From NCBI RefSeq assembly GCF_001039355.2, contig NW_019775626.1, positions 237,633 through 281,159 on the forward strand: DNA of 43,527 bases, read 5' to 3'. This stretch comes from Lingula anatina (Eukaryota > Brachiopoda > Lingulata > Lingulida > Lingulidae). Each line of letters opens with the position of its first letter. The stretch's first letter is position 1. Shown piece by piece: positions 1-10,886 of this stretch. Both the position numbers and the translations under genes were made by a program. The notes under the pieces were generated by a model. The model saw only the letters and a list, made by a program, of their open reading frames with translations, was not told the origin of the DNA and searched no databases.

Positions 1-47
1 GGGGGGGGGGGGGGGGGGGGGGGGGGAGGGGTGGGGGGCGTCACTCT
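1..47. repeat. Poly-G tract at window start
   Basis: The first 26 bases are all G and the next 20 or so are G with single interruptions. This is probably where the contig assembly stopped. No gene signal is visible in it. Confidence 0.9.
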
Positions 48-822
48 TAGGATAAACACTAACCCCCAAGTACAGTGGTACAGTGCATTGGAATCCGCCA
101 AAAATTCCTCAGAATCTGGAGCATTGGAGCAACAACGCACTGAAGGGAAATCTGAGTAGATATTCTTTTTTTAAAAAACTATTCTCAAGCAATTATTCAA
201 AATTTGCCACATAATTTTGCCACAAAATAGAATGGACAATAATTAATTTGTCAAGTAAATATACAGTTACGATTGCAACGGTCATGTTACAAAAACAGGT
301 ATATGCATGCGTGGACCTTTCTTTACAGAAATCGCTAGAGCAGGTAAGGACTTCAAAAATATTCCCACAAAACAATCAACCAGATCGGATTGTACACAAC
401 TTTAAATACCCCTAAACATGAGTTCACAACGTAACAAGATTAAAGGGTTGGTAATTGTGATCGTGATATACAGAAGGGAAGATATAAGGGAAGATATAAA
501 AAAAGTCCACCCCATGCAGCCATCATGTCGAGAAGAGTATATTGATAAATTTCGATTTGGCGGGGAAATACTGGGTAGAATATCTTTAATATTTATCGTG
601 TCATATTTGAAGATATTATCTACAGGTATCTGTTAGGTCACGGTCTTGTAAAAAGCACTCGAACCAATTAATTAAAGAATAAAAATCAGTTATTTGACAG
701 CATTTTTGAAAAGATCCCAGTGGCAGAATAGTTTAACGAGACGTTAAATCAACTGCTTTGGTCACGATCCTCTACTGAAAAAAAGTACGTTATGTCTCAT
801 AACGTTACAACACTTGACTTAC

Positions 823-992
823 CTACAGAAGGCGAACGCAATGGTTCCATTTCCTACAACAGACACTATTGCCGATATTGTCAAAAGCGTGGCTGCTACA
901 ACATGAAACGTAGGTGATATTGGTGGAAATAGACTCCAATGGGGATGATGTATATCCATCGCTGACATCGTGTCGTTTAGACCTAGTGCCAT
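823..992 (-). CDS. First coding exon of an opsin-like (rhabdomeric type) GPCR, partial
   Basis: The reverse strand reads from ATG at 992 to a strong donor (AG|GTAAGT) after 823, giving 56 codons plus two bases. The peptide starts MALGLNDT, which is a possible N-glycosylation site at Asn6. It then has HPHW (residues 16-19) and FPP (22-24), followed by a hydrophobic segment (about 30-56) containing VVGNGT. An N-terminal HPHW...FPP followed by transmembrane helix 1 with the class A GPCR Gly-Asn motif is characteristic of Gq/rhabdomeric opsins. A second in-frame ATG lies at residue 9, and an in-frame stop lies further upstream. No exon 2 could be found between 1 and 822, so the retinal lysine and the DRY region cannot be checked. 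It could be another class A receptor or an isolated exon of a dead gene. Confidence 0.6.
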
Positions 993-2320
993 AATCCTAA
1001 GAACTGCACTGTGAAATATAACACGACCAAATACGATGAAGGCGTAGCATTCGAGATACTTGACGTTCCTGACAGGATCGCAGTCGGTAGAATACTGACT
1101 GCGTCAAGCGTTCCTCGGCTTTTTAAGCGTGTCACTGAGCTTGTTACATATGTTCAGCATGTGACGATTATTATATAATTGTATATAGACCGCAAGTGCA
1201 ATTTGGTCATCGTTTGCATCGTTAATATAATGATTTTGTCCGGGAAAGAACGTCTTATTTGCCCTGAGAAAGCCGATGGCTCATTTAATCTGATAAATTT
1301 GTTATTGTGATAATTATGTACTAATAGTTCTTCGGGCTTGCTTTTTGCATTTGCTTCTTTATAGTAAGGCACTTGTGCCTTTTCTCTGGCACTCTCTTTG
1401 TGTCATATGCCTAGAGGAAAGACTGAAGGCGCACCCACAATTGTGCATTGTATACTTAAACTCAAAAACTGTGTGCTGAAAATCTGACTGCTTTTAAATA
1501 ACAATATTGTACCATGCATTATCAAAGCTCTAACGAACCGCGGTTCTTCTCAAGAGCAAGTACCGTGTTGTCTTTATATTTGCAAACACTCCTTTCTCGA
1601 GTAAAAGCAGTCGGCATGACAGAATATGGTTCCCCAAAGAATAATTGTTTGACAATAACTGTTTTGTGACGGTCTCATAAATATATACATGTCAGTTTAT
1701 TTTCTCAAATAGAGTGCCTTTGGTTTCTTCCGTTTCTACTATTGTCTTCAAATGTTTTTTTTTTCACTTAAACAGTATTAATGATTTTAGTGAGTGTATG
1801 AAAGTTCTAAAAATTTATAAATATTGCTTTATCATCCACGGCTCCTTCAGACAATGCCTCATTGTTGCTCCTATTCAGTAAAATGCTTGCAGACCCCTCG
1901 CTCCAGGAATTTTTAGGAAACGTACGATGGACTGCAGCGCCAAATGCACTCTAGTCATAATAAAGGACATTGGATAGTTTACCTTTCACGTCAAGGCTAT
2001 TGCAGAAAAGGCCAGAGACCCTAAAGACAGGATAAGCCTAGAGTATTTCTAGACTCCAAATTGGGACTATTGAGACTGGAGGAAACGTACCAACGTCAGA
2101 TTTTCCTTTGACGCATCTCTACAGCAATTATCGCATCTTTATGTAAACAAACAGGACATGCACGAAATAACAGATCTCTAATGAAAACTAAGTCGTGATT
2201 CAGTGCTTTTTTTGTCCATTGAAGGTAATTCCAAGGCTGGGGTCTAGTCTTGAAAGATGATACATAGTGATTTATCCAGTTGAGAATTTACTGACATCGG
2301 CTCCTATTTCAGAATCAATG
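993..2320. other. Non-coding stretch upstream of the opsin-like exon
   Basis: This should hold the 5' leader and promoter of the minus-strand opsin-like exon. I see no further exon with good splice sites and no clear repeat family. The short ORFs here are AT-rich and look like chance. Confidence 0.4.
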
Positions 2321-2328
2321 GTTAAAAC

Positions 2329-2331
2329 ACT

Positions 2332-2365
<34 letters not shown>
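2329..2365. repeat. (TG)n microsatellite
   Basis: A run of TG dinucleotides about 35 bases long, ending in TCTGTCTG. Confidence 0.9.
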
Positions 2366-2533
2366 TGTCTGTTAATGGTGTTTTAAGGACAACTCCATAG
2401 GATTAACCCGCCAAAATGGAATTTCTTGAAAAAAAAGCTATTTTCTCGTGCTCACGAATCTTATATCTATCCCTCTCTGCACTTGGATTCGCCTTTAATT
2501 AAAATTTTAAAGGTTGATTTAGTTTTTAATGAC

Positions 2534-2609
2534 TGGTCAGTCATCATAAGCAGCGACCATCGTCCCAAGCTTGGTCAGTCATCATAAGCAGCGACCATCG
2601 TCCCAAGCT
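2534..2609. repeat. 38-bp tandem duplication
   Basis: Two essentially identical 38-bp units, each starting TGGTCAGTCATCATAAGCAG, lie end to end at 2534-2571 and 2572-2609. Near identity suggests recent slippage or an alternate-haplotype join. Confidence 0.85.
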
Positions 2610-4290
2610 CCGAAGGAAGTATCAACATCAGGGTCACACTAAAAATTATTTAAGGGGTGAAGTCGTTTACGGGATGTATAAAAGGCTTTATAAGAAGCGA
2701 TGGATGGCAAAAATAAACATTTGGGGGCTTTTCAAACCCATGGAGTGGACCTTTAAGCAGTCGTGGGTTTTAAAACACAGGTGGTCACAGGTAAAATCCC
2801 CCCCCCCCTTTTTTTTTTTTTTACTGAATTTGGTTCTTTTTACTGTGCGAAAAAATATAGGTAAAGATGCAGGTGAGCTGCACATTATGAATTAGAATTT
2901 AAGGAGTTCTAGGGTCACCTCTATACAAAAACAAAAATAATGCAACACTTGAAAACATGTAGGAAACAATAAACCGTGATGCGGAAATGGCAGATTGTCA
3001 TGGAAACGGACAAAACCTTAGATGGCCGCAGTAATTCCTAGTGCTAAATATATTAGTTATTGATAAAATCACCTAAAACATCGATTTTGTGGGAAGTGAG
3101 AATTTGGGCTACAAAATCTTGCGTCTCAGACTTTCAAGATGGCGGTCATTTTCAAGATGTCCGCCATTGTTAATGGAAAATTGAGAAAACTATTCAAAAT
3201 AAATGGCCTAGTACACCTGTAGGTAAAAAAAATTGTAAGATGTGTGCTTTCACTTATTCAGTTTCCCTATTATTGACAGTTAAAATATATTACTTTTAAA
3301 ATTTGTGAAATATATAACTCATCTCAAAATTAATGTCGTGATTTCTGTTGCACTGTTGCACCAGTAACCATATGACTTGTGGTTATCATTATTAGCACTT
3401 TTTATTCAGAATTTATAAATATGTAGCCAGGAGTAATAATCCTTTAAGGTAAATTTTATTTTAGAAATATGCCAGATTTTATCAAACCAGGTATGAATGA
3501 TCGACGTAAAAGACCTGGGGATATCGGATCCTTTATTTGCTAAAATTTTAAGAAAATGTTAAATATTTTTGTATGCACATTTGGTTCTATTCCCCGATTT
3601 GGCTAACAAAAAGATACCAGAGCAACATTTTCAGAAGTGTACACATGATTTGAAAAAAAGGGGGAAAAAATCGGTTGTAGGGAATTAAGGAGATTTGTGT
3701 AAGGAGATTTGACGAATTTGTATAAGGAGATTTGAATTATGATATTAAAAAAATGTGTTATTCAGAAGCAATACCTAAAAGTAACACATACTTTAAAATC
3801 CTCGGGCAATTTACGCAAATCTCTCATTATGTCTTCGTTTTCATAAGCTTTATGTGTTTACGTTGAGATTAAATAGGGAATCCGTTTATATGTCATGAAC
3901 ATTAAAGAATGCTTATATCTAGGGTTCCTTGCGCATGCGTACACGGTTTAATCATTAGACATTCTTTGTTGAATAATTCTACAAAAAGTTCGTTGCTATA
4001 TACGGCAAGTGTGTAATTTTGGAAAAGCGGCAGGACCCTTTTATCCTCCAAGTAATTCACTGTAAAAACATGCTATTTTTTGCAACAAAGAAAAACATGG
4101 ACATGCCCAAGAAGTCTCTGGCTTCTCTCGCCTGTCATTCCCAATTAAATTGTTATCACGTTGTGGTAAAGTGTTAAATATATTGAGATAAATGATATAG
4201 TTATCACGTTGTTTAATCTTGTGAGAACATTCTTAATTGTATAGTTACATGTATATATCCATATGCACATCGGTGCGTAAGAGTGCTTTC
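2610..4290. other. Non-coding AT-rich stretch
   Basis: This holds a C-run/T-run pair (about 2799-2822) and three loose copies of AAGGAGATTT (about 3687-3733). The overlapping short ORFs at 2674-2895 run through the homopolymers and are not credible genes. Confidence 0.5.
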
Positions 4291-4294
4291 CCAG

Positions 4295-4495
4295 AGATTT
4301 AGATCGATCTAAAGATTAAGTTTTAGATCGACCTAACTCCCTGGGGGTTCACGCTAAATTGCAGTCAGCCGAGCGGGCACCATAGTTAATTACCCCCTTA
4401 CAGCTTTTAGTAGGCGGGACAGACGCTTAAGCCGACCAAGCTGACCGTAATCTAGTGAGACTCCCCACAGGGATAGATCGATCTAAAAATCTATG
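4295..4495. mobile_element. MITE-like element with AGATCGATCT ends
   Basis: A perfect 16-bp palindrome TTTAGATCGATCTAAA (4299-4314) marks the left end. A related TAGATCGATCTAAAAA marks the right end (about 4473-4489), and a third related motif lies at about 4322. The spacing of about 195 bp with inverted ends suits a small non-autonomous DNA element. I could not settle a target-site duplication. A weaker match to the right flank (GGAAATGGGGTCTTACAAT) occurs near 11291. Confidence 0.45.
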
Positions 4496-4645
4496 GAAAT
4501 GGGGTGTAAGATACAATAAATTCTTCTTGTCTATTCGTGACATAAAAACGAAATATTCAAAACTGAGATCCAATGAAACTATTTCACATATAACAATTTA
4601 TGCTCAGAAACTGTCAGCCCCACGTATATGACTTATTATAGAGAT

Positions 4646-4853
4646 CTGGCCCCAGTTTCACAAAAAATCTTAAGTCAGTTTCCTGGCTTAGTTGACTAGG
4701 ATTTCCATGAGAGTGCTGTTACACTGCTTCTGATAGGATAAGATGTGCCAATGTGACCGTGTTACCTTGGTAATTAAGTTCTTAGCCAGGAAGCCTGCCT
4801 TAAGTTGTTGTTTTTTTTTTTTTGTGTGTGTGTGTGTGTGAAACCGGGGCCAG
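4646..4853. mobile_element. MITE with CTGGCCCC terminal inverted repeats
   Basis: The left end reads CTGGCCCCAGTTTCACA and the reverse complement of the right end reads CTGGCCCCGGTTTCACA, so the 17-bp ends differ at one base. The body has TTAAGTCAG and CTTAGCCAGG motifs in inverted relation, and a poly-T/(GT)n tract sits just inside the right end. I could not identify a target duplication. It lies just beyond the 3' end of the sulfotransferase. Confidence 0.6.
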
Positions 4854-4980
4854 AAAGCGGAAACGTGAATACCATTTGATCAATGAAAAGACGGTTCTAG
4901 TGTGTGATCATCTCGCAACCAAATTTATCATTTTTGACGCAAATGTTGAAAATGAAGAAGATTATTAGCATAGGTTATAT

Positions 4981-6342
4981 TTATGAATTCACTAAAGCGT
5001 CTAGCAACACATATTCATTTTGCTGGCTTTCATTTCTCGTAGAGGGCAATTGAAACAATCCTCTGGCGTACATAGAACGAACTATTTCAACAGTAAATTT
5101 CAACTCGGGTTTAACAAGATGCCGGCACGTCGAGTTCTGATTTTGTTCCGGCAGCAGGGGATAGACAAGAGTGTTTGGTCCATAAGGCCGGAAGTCCTTG
5201 TCCTTCATCTCAATACCACGAATTGGCACATCGCTTACGCATGAGCGCGCCCACTCACGCAGACGACTGCGAAATTTTGCCACCTCGTGTTGAAGCTTTG
5301 CAAGGCCATATTTCTTCGCTTTGTTCCAAAATGTTCTGTTAAAGTGATCATAAAGTACCTCGTCTCCTTCGTTCCATTTGCGTAATTTCTCTACAGTTTT
5401 GGACGAGATCGGTTTTGAATGATCGTCTGATCTTGCGTTTTGTTTGATGTATACTATGTCGTCTGTGCTCCAATTTAACATATCCCGCATCATAATCAAA
5501 GATTCATCAAAATATTCGCATATCAATATCAAGTCATAGACAGTGTCTATTCTTTGAATATAACTCCTAATATCGCTAAGATTTCCAAGCGAAGCAAGTG
5601 GGAGTCCTAAATCGAAGAGCATGGGATTCCGTAATGAGGAACCATACACGGGAATGGCCCTAGTCCATTCCGTTGGGTTCGATGTAAACGTATCCAAGGC
5701 AACGCTACCTGTGACATTCATGCGTAGCACGCTCGGTATATCATAGTAAAAAAAGAGGGAAGGGAAAAGGGAAAGTGGTTCACGGAGAATCGTAATGTAT
5801 TTACTATCTGAAGGCATGATTTCCTTTATGTCGTCGCTGTACCGAGCGTGGTGGCAAAATATGTTGATGTGATCCACATTTAGAGGAAAAGTGTCGTTCT
5901 TTCGAAAATGGTATGGATAGCCTAAACGGTACACACCCTTTCCTATAGCAAACGTTAGGTTTCTCTCAATGCCGAATCGCATGAGGATATTCTGGAGGGT
6001 GCTGCTCGCGGTTTTGTGCGTTTTTAGGATCACGATGTTTTGATGGGGTGGAACGTCGGCATCTATCGAAGTACCTTGCGATGCTTCGTCCATCTGATCA
6101 TCGTCAGTATTGTGTAAGGCGGTGGTATATTGATCTAGGTAATTGTCGGCATTTTCAGACTCTAAATCTAGGTAGTCTGTCAATGGTACACCGGGCACAT
6201 TCCTTACATTGGTGTGCTTATGCAATCTGATCATCTCCTCCCTGAGTTCGATATAAGTCTCACGAAGAACGTGGATTTGTATGGCCACCACAATGACGAG
6301 ACCGAGCAGAATACTGGGTAATATGACTCCTATTCTGGCCAT
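4981..6342 (-). CDS. Galactose 3-O-sulfotransferase family protein (Gal3ST/GAL3ST1-like)
   Basis: This intact 453-residue ORF on one coding exon looks like a Golgi type II membrane sulfotransferase. That family moves sulfate from PAPS to the 3-OH of galactose on glycolipids or glycans. Residues 4-26 form a signal-anchor after a short cytoplasmic tail, and a stem follows to about residue 98. The 5'-phosphosulfate loop is ILKTHKTASSTLQNIL (105-120), with Lys107/Lys110. The 3'-phosphate motif is YITILREPLSLFPSLFFYY (182-200), with Arg187. The late C-terminal part is typical of the family. Several NxS/T sites occur (Asn128, 209, 254, 289, 335, 403, 437). A pyrimidine-rich stretch ending in AG stops at 6354, twelve bases before the ATG, so a 5' leader intron is likely. 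The exact acceptor (Gal-ceramide or glycan) cannot be read from the sequence. Confidence 0.88.
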   Translation of the reverse strand: MARIGVILPSILLGLVIVVAIQIHVLRETYIELREEMIRLHKHTNVRNVPGVPLTDYLDLESENADNYLDQYTTALHNTDDDQMDEASQGTSIDADVPPHQNIVILKTHKTASSTLQNILMRFGIERNLTFAIGKGVYRLGYPYHFRKNDTFPLNVDHINIFCHHARYSDDIKEIMPSDSKYITILREPLSLFPSLFFYYDIPSVLRMNVTGSVALDTFTSNPTEWTRAIPVYGSSLRNPMLFDLGLPLASLGNLSDIRSYIQRIDTVYDLILICEYFDESLIMMRDMLNWSTDDIVYIKQNARSDDHSKPISSKTVEKLRKWNEGDEVLYDHFNRTFWNKAKKYGLAKLQHEVAKFRSRLREWARSCVSDVPIRGIEMKDKDFRPYGPNTLVYPLLPEQNQNSTCRHLVKPELKFTVEIVRSMYARGLFQLPSTRNESQQNEYVLLDALVNS

Positions 6343-7246
6343 TCCCGTCCTGTCTTAAAAATAAGGAAAAGAAGCAATTAAAACTGTGATGAGATATTTT
6401 GAATAATATACATCACGACTGAGAAATGCACTAAAATATGAGAAGGATCCGTACTGATTTATAGACATGAATATAAATGCCACCTTCTTACTGACTACAA
6501 CTTCCTGGACCACCTCAAGATTCAGCAGAAGTAGCTTATTAATGCAATGCCCAGCCAAGTGCTGTGAGCAGAACCAATAACCAACCATTTAAAACACTGA
6601 TACTATTAATTAAAAGTACCTTACGTAATTCAGAAAGGTAACATTCCTTTCCGTTTGCGCTAGACTGAATTTGGTCAAATATTTGTCACCCGTACAATCA
6701 CCTTGACTTGTGTCCAAGTTTGTACTCTCCTTTGCCATCCCAATGTGTACAACTGTCAGTTCTATATTGCATTTCTATGTGCTGTGTCTTCACCCGTATA
6801 TTAAGTGTAACATGCCGATTTTAAATATTGACAACTTGTGCTTTGTTGCTATTTAATTCTTACCCTTATTTGTTGAATATTTTAGATGCGTTACTGGAGA
6901 ACTCTAATGAAAGCTGTGAAAATAGATATACAGTACACATGTACAACGCATATAACGCATTTACTGGGACCGTTTATTTTTGTTCCCTGCACAAAAAGTA
7001 TACAAAATCCGTTAAACTGGAACTGCGTGTATACCATTCTTTGTGGTTGAATGGAGTGGCGCTTCCACACTTAGCACAATGTCGTACATTATTGGCGAGC
7101 GTCCAATTTATGCCATGCCGTTATAAGCGGGGCCTATTGTATACAGACAGAACAAACTAGGCGAGTTAGGTCGCATTTCTTGTTTCACCAACTTAACTTG
7201 GCGCATTCCATTTTTAGGGGATCACTTGATTACAACTAGAAAAGCA
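6343..7246. other. Intergenic stretch upstream of the sulfotransferase
   Basis: This holds the presumed acceptor of a 5'UTR intron (AG at 6354-6355 on the reverse strand) and otherwise AT-rich DNA. A 110-codon plus-strand ORF at 6828-7160 has no recognizable domain, no Kozak context and irregular composition, so I do not call it a gene. Confidence 0.4.
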
Positions 7247-7260
7247 CTCCGAGAGCGTAG

Positions 7261-7494
7261 ACCTCCGCCAAGGCATCAATTATTGATTATTGATTGATTG
7301 TTGATCCGGATCACCACCAAAAACTAATCATCTCTTCCTTGGCCCATTTCTGACAGTTCCTGAAAATTTCATCAAATTCAGTCCATAACTTGTTGAGTTA
7401 TGTTGATGACAGACAAACAAACAAACAAACAAACAAACAAACAAACAAACAGACAGACAAACAGAGGTGAAAACATAACCTCCTTGGCGGAGGT
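7261..7494. mobile_element. Small inverted-repeat element with (ACAA)n tail
   Basis: ACCTCCGCCAAGG (7261-7273) and CCTTGGCGGAGGT (7482-7494) are perfect 13-bp inverted ends. Between them, GATCCGGATCACCACC and TTTCATCAAATTCAGTCC lead into an (ACAA)n/(ACAG)n microsatellite (about 7408-7463). Elements with this layout are widespread in invertebrate genomes. I judge it non-autonomous, either MITE-like or derived from a SINE/RTE tail. Confidence 0.6.
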
Positions 7495-7677
7495 AATTAA
7501 TACTGTTACACTTATGAAGCGACTTGTCTTCATTCCAGTCATTGTGGACACTTCAGGGATTAGATTGGCTTTCTTGAAAGTGAACTTACGTGGCTGGCAT
7601 TCTCTTGAACGAAGCAGCTCTCTAATTGGAATACTTCAGGCTCAATAAGAGGGGCGCTGAGGTTAGTGTCTAGTTGT

Positions 7678-7794
7678 CAGGCTCGGTTTTGAAAAACGAC
7701 AATGATTTCTGGTTGCCAGGCTCGGTTTTGAAAAACGTCAATGGTTTCTGGTTGCCAGGTTCGTGTGTAAAAAACCGACACAAGTTTCTGGTAA
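7678..7794. repeat. Three-copy 39-bp tandem repeat
   Basis: Units starting CAGGCTCGGTTTTGAAAAAC begin at 7678 and 7717, and a diverged third begins at 7756. The period of 39 keeps a plus-strand frame open through all three copies, but no gene context supports translation. Confidence 0.8.
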
Positions 7795-7799
7795 CCATC

Positions 7800-9290
7800 A
7801 GGTTTGAAATAGAAACTCATAACGTTTTACTTTCAAATGAATATCAGCAGATTCAGATTCCCGTGGGTAGTAATAGCATCACTGGTTGATCCTGAATTAG
7901 TTTCTCTTTTTTTCCCCTCCCTTTTTTTGTACTTTCCTTAATCATGAAGTGCGATTCGAAGAATTATTTACGAAGGCTATCAGCGCGCTGCATGTTGCTT
8001 TTGATGACATTCTCATGGTCTGCTCCAGGGTGTAGCTGCCAGAACTGCTCGAGTTCACCAGCCTCGTGTCTCTTTGACAAAATTCATATCAGTTATGATA
8101 TGGCGAAAATAATTACAATAACTACGTAAACTATCATATAAAACCGCATATTTCCTGCTCTTCTATTTTATGACTTACCGATGATACAACCCAAAATATG
8201 ACTGGACTTAAAACGCATGAATTTGTAAAAAGGATACACAGTGGAAAAAATGACACATAGGTGTCACAAAGACTCCATTACAGTTATGAAGCTGAAGATC
8301 GCATGTGAAGATGGAGCGCGCTTATGAATTAGTTTCTGAAACCCACATCATATTTTGTAAACATGTGTCATGCTTCATGCAGAAGACATAGGACTGCTCC
8401 ATTAGCAATTACTTACCATATGGTAGACCTGGGGAAATATAACTCTTTTACAGATGATAATTTGGAAAATATGGAGATCGAAATAACTGTTTTTATGGTT
8501 GTTGTATGACTTAATATGACTTAGAATCAGCCATGTATTTTTGTTAACTAAATTAGGTGAATTCAGTTAAAGAACTGATGTCACAAATTCACTGATTAGA
8601 TTATGAAAAGTTAATAGTTGCTAAAACACGATTTTAATCCTTGTTTTCGTTATGTAATCGGAAAAGTGGGAAAAAATCACAAAGAAAAATGATTTGGAAA
8701 AAAATCCATAATAAAAGCTATGTTACTGAGGTAGTCTCTTTGCCCTTTCTTATTTATTTATTTATTTATTTATTTTGGTAGTATTTAGCCGATAAGCACA
8801 AGGAGAAGTCATAATCGCATTTGAAAGCCTGTGCAGGTTTAATCCAAAACAACACGGGAAACCACGTGGGTTTGCTCGTGCTTTTCAGTACCCTGAATCT
8901 CTGGTAAATCACGTCTCTTCTGATGCTATCAGTACTCCTCTGCCGTATCCAGCGTGTTGTGTTAATTCAGAGCTCCACACAGTACTACTGATCGGTGATT
9001 TTTTTAACGGATTTGGACAGGTTTTTATTCTAATGGTTATAGATAATATAGTCTTAAGTCCATATGAAATGTACAGTAGACTTCACAGGGGTAAAATGAA
9101 CAGAATAAGATGGATAAAGTCAATGAATAAATAGACAGTTAAGATATTAAGATATTTAAATATATAAATAAATATAGAGACAGTTAAAACGTTAAGATAT
9201 TAAAATAGAACGTTCAATGTTAAAACTTTGAAAATAAAAGTTTTTAATTATTTTTAAAACTGTCCTGAGACTATAGTTTTTAAGTATATA
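7800..9290. other. Intergenic AT-rich stretch
   Basis: I see no gene here. It holds a (TTTA)n microsatellite at about 8748-8775 and, near 9140-9240, loosely repeated ATTAAGATATT motifs that may be the eroded 3' UTR of the adjacent minus-strand LINE. Confidence 0.45.
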
Positions 9291-9296
9291 TAATGT

Positions 9297-10323
9297 ATAT
9301 TGGGAGAATGTTCCATTCATTTGGTCCATAGACTTGAAGAGCAAGATCGCCGTATGTTCTAAATCAGGCATAACATGACATCAGCAAAAACTGGTCAAGT
9401 TATCTTAAATTACGTTTTGGAGCATAATGATCTACTTGTTTTTATAGGTACGGGGGTGCTGATTGATAAAAAATTGCATGCATAAAAGTTACATTTTAAT
9501 AAAATGGGTGCTCTAAGAAGGAACCAGCGCAACTGCTTTAAAATGGGTGGAATATGAGTCTCCCTGGCTGTAAGTGTTAAAAGACGCACTGAAATATTCT
9601 GAATCGCTGCAGTTATTTCTCTTCGTTCTTCGGTAAGGCATATAGAGTTGCAGTAGTCCACACAAGAGGTGATCATCGCATGAATAACTGCTGTCACGGA
9701 GGATTGATCAAGGTAGTTTTTAATAGCACCGATGTTTCTAATGTTAAAAATGCATGATTGAGTGATATTTGATATGTGTCTATCTCTGGAGAGAGTGGAG
9801 TCAAAGTAGACACTCGGGTTTTTCGCATGTGGTATTGGGTTCACAACACTGGTGCCTGCTGGTAATTCATGCTGTAGATTCTGTGCAAATTGCATGTTGT
9901 GTGGTTGCGTGATTAATAAGAACTCAGTCTTCCTGTTATTAATTTTCAGTATGTTGTTGATGAGCCAGGCGTGAATATCAGCCACACAGTTGGTAATTTT
10001 AGCCATAAACGGTTTAGGATTACGTATGTCACAGCAAGTATAGATCTGAGTATCCTAAGCTTACCAGTGATATCCAAGTTTGTGAAGACGGACCACAGTA
10101 AGATGGCATCAAGTGGAAGGGTATAAATGGAAAACAAAATTGACCCAAGTGCACTGCCTTGGGGCATCCCAAATACAAGTTGTGAAAGATCAGAAAGTAT
10201 GGCGTTTTCCGAATTTTGTTGTGACCTCCCAGTGAGGTAATACAGGGAAACGTGCTGATATTTCCGGAAAAAAATATTTTTGGCATATAAAGGTCGAAGG
10301 CGCATCGTGTGTGTTTTAGGCAT
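9297..10323 (-). mobile_element. Degraded CR1/L2-like non-LTR retrotransposon (reverse transcriptase 3' part)
   Basis: Reverse-strand translation gives LVFGMPQGSALGSILFSIYT, the RT palm block before the active site, in the piece starting at 10323. In the piece starting at 10006 it gives the thumb/connection blocks CVADIHAWLINNILKINNRK, KTEFLLI and TSCVDYCNSI. A further frame at 9355-9297 shows RTYGDLALQVYGPNEWNILP, the usual end of this RT clade. The frame changes near 10060-10075, and the expected YADD catalytic box is eroded there: the sequence resumes as TQIYT without it. The element is therefore dead. No 5' end, endonuclease domain or target duplication was found. Confidence 0.8.
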
Positions 10324-10329
10324 TGATTG

Positions 10330-10682
10330 CTGTCAATTTAACAAAAGATCTCATTATTGAGTGATTTACGAGACAGGAGGTGAAACGTTAGTGCAAAATG
10401 CTATAAGAAACATTGATATAGGCATCAGGTCATGTGATCTAAATGACGCATTATGATTGGCCATTTACTAGTCCACAAATTCGAGCCGATAATATTTTTG
10501 CTCAAATTTAAAAATCAATTAAAAAGGCTCGCACGAACGTTCACTTAACAGAAACCTGTGTAAGAAGAGTGTACAATTTATAAACCTTCAGCTTGTCCAG
10601 TCCGTCCAGTCAAATTGATCAAATGAGCTTTGTTTTAGAAAAATTTTGGTTCACTATTTATTTTGCAACAAGTCTCAACCCC
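10330..10682. other. Non-coding stretch before the assembly gap
   Basis: No gene or clear repeat is visible. It may include decayed upstream LINE sequence. Confidence 0.4.
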
Positions 10683-10886
10683 NNNNNNNNNNNNNNNNNN
10701 NNNNNNNNNNNNNNNNNNNNNNNNNNNNNNNNNNNNNNNNNNNNNNNNNNNNNNNNNNNNNNNNNNNNNNNNNNNNNNNNNNNNNNNNNNNNNNNNNNNN
10801 NNNNNNNNNNNNNNNNNNNNNNNNNNNNNNNNNNNNNNNNNNNNNNNNNNNNNNNNNNNNNNNNNNNNNNNNNNNNNNNNNNNNNN
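10683..10886. other. Assembly gap (about 204 N)
   Basis: A run of N followed on its right by a C-tract (about 10895-10911). ORFs crossing it are artefacts. Confidence 0.99.

Noticed and set aside
6828-7160. 110-codon plus-strand ORF
   Set aside because: No domain, no splice or start context and irregular composition; likely chance in an AT-rich intergenic region.
7674-7889. 71-codon ORF with a 13-residue repeat
   Set aside because: The repeat is a 39-bp DNA tandem array with a diverging third unit, and there is no gene context.
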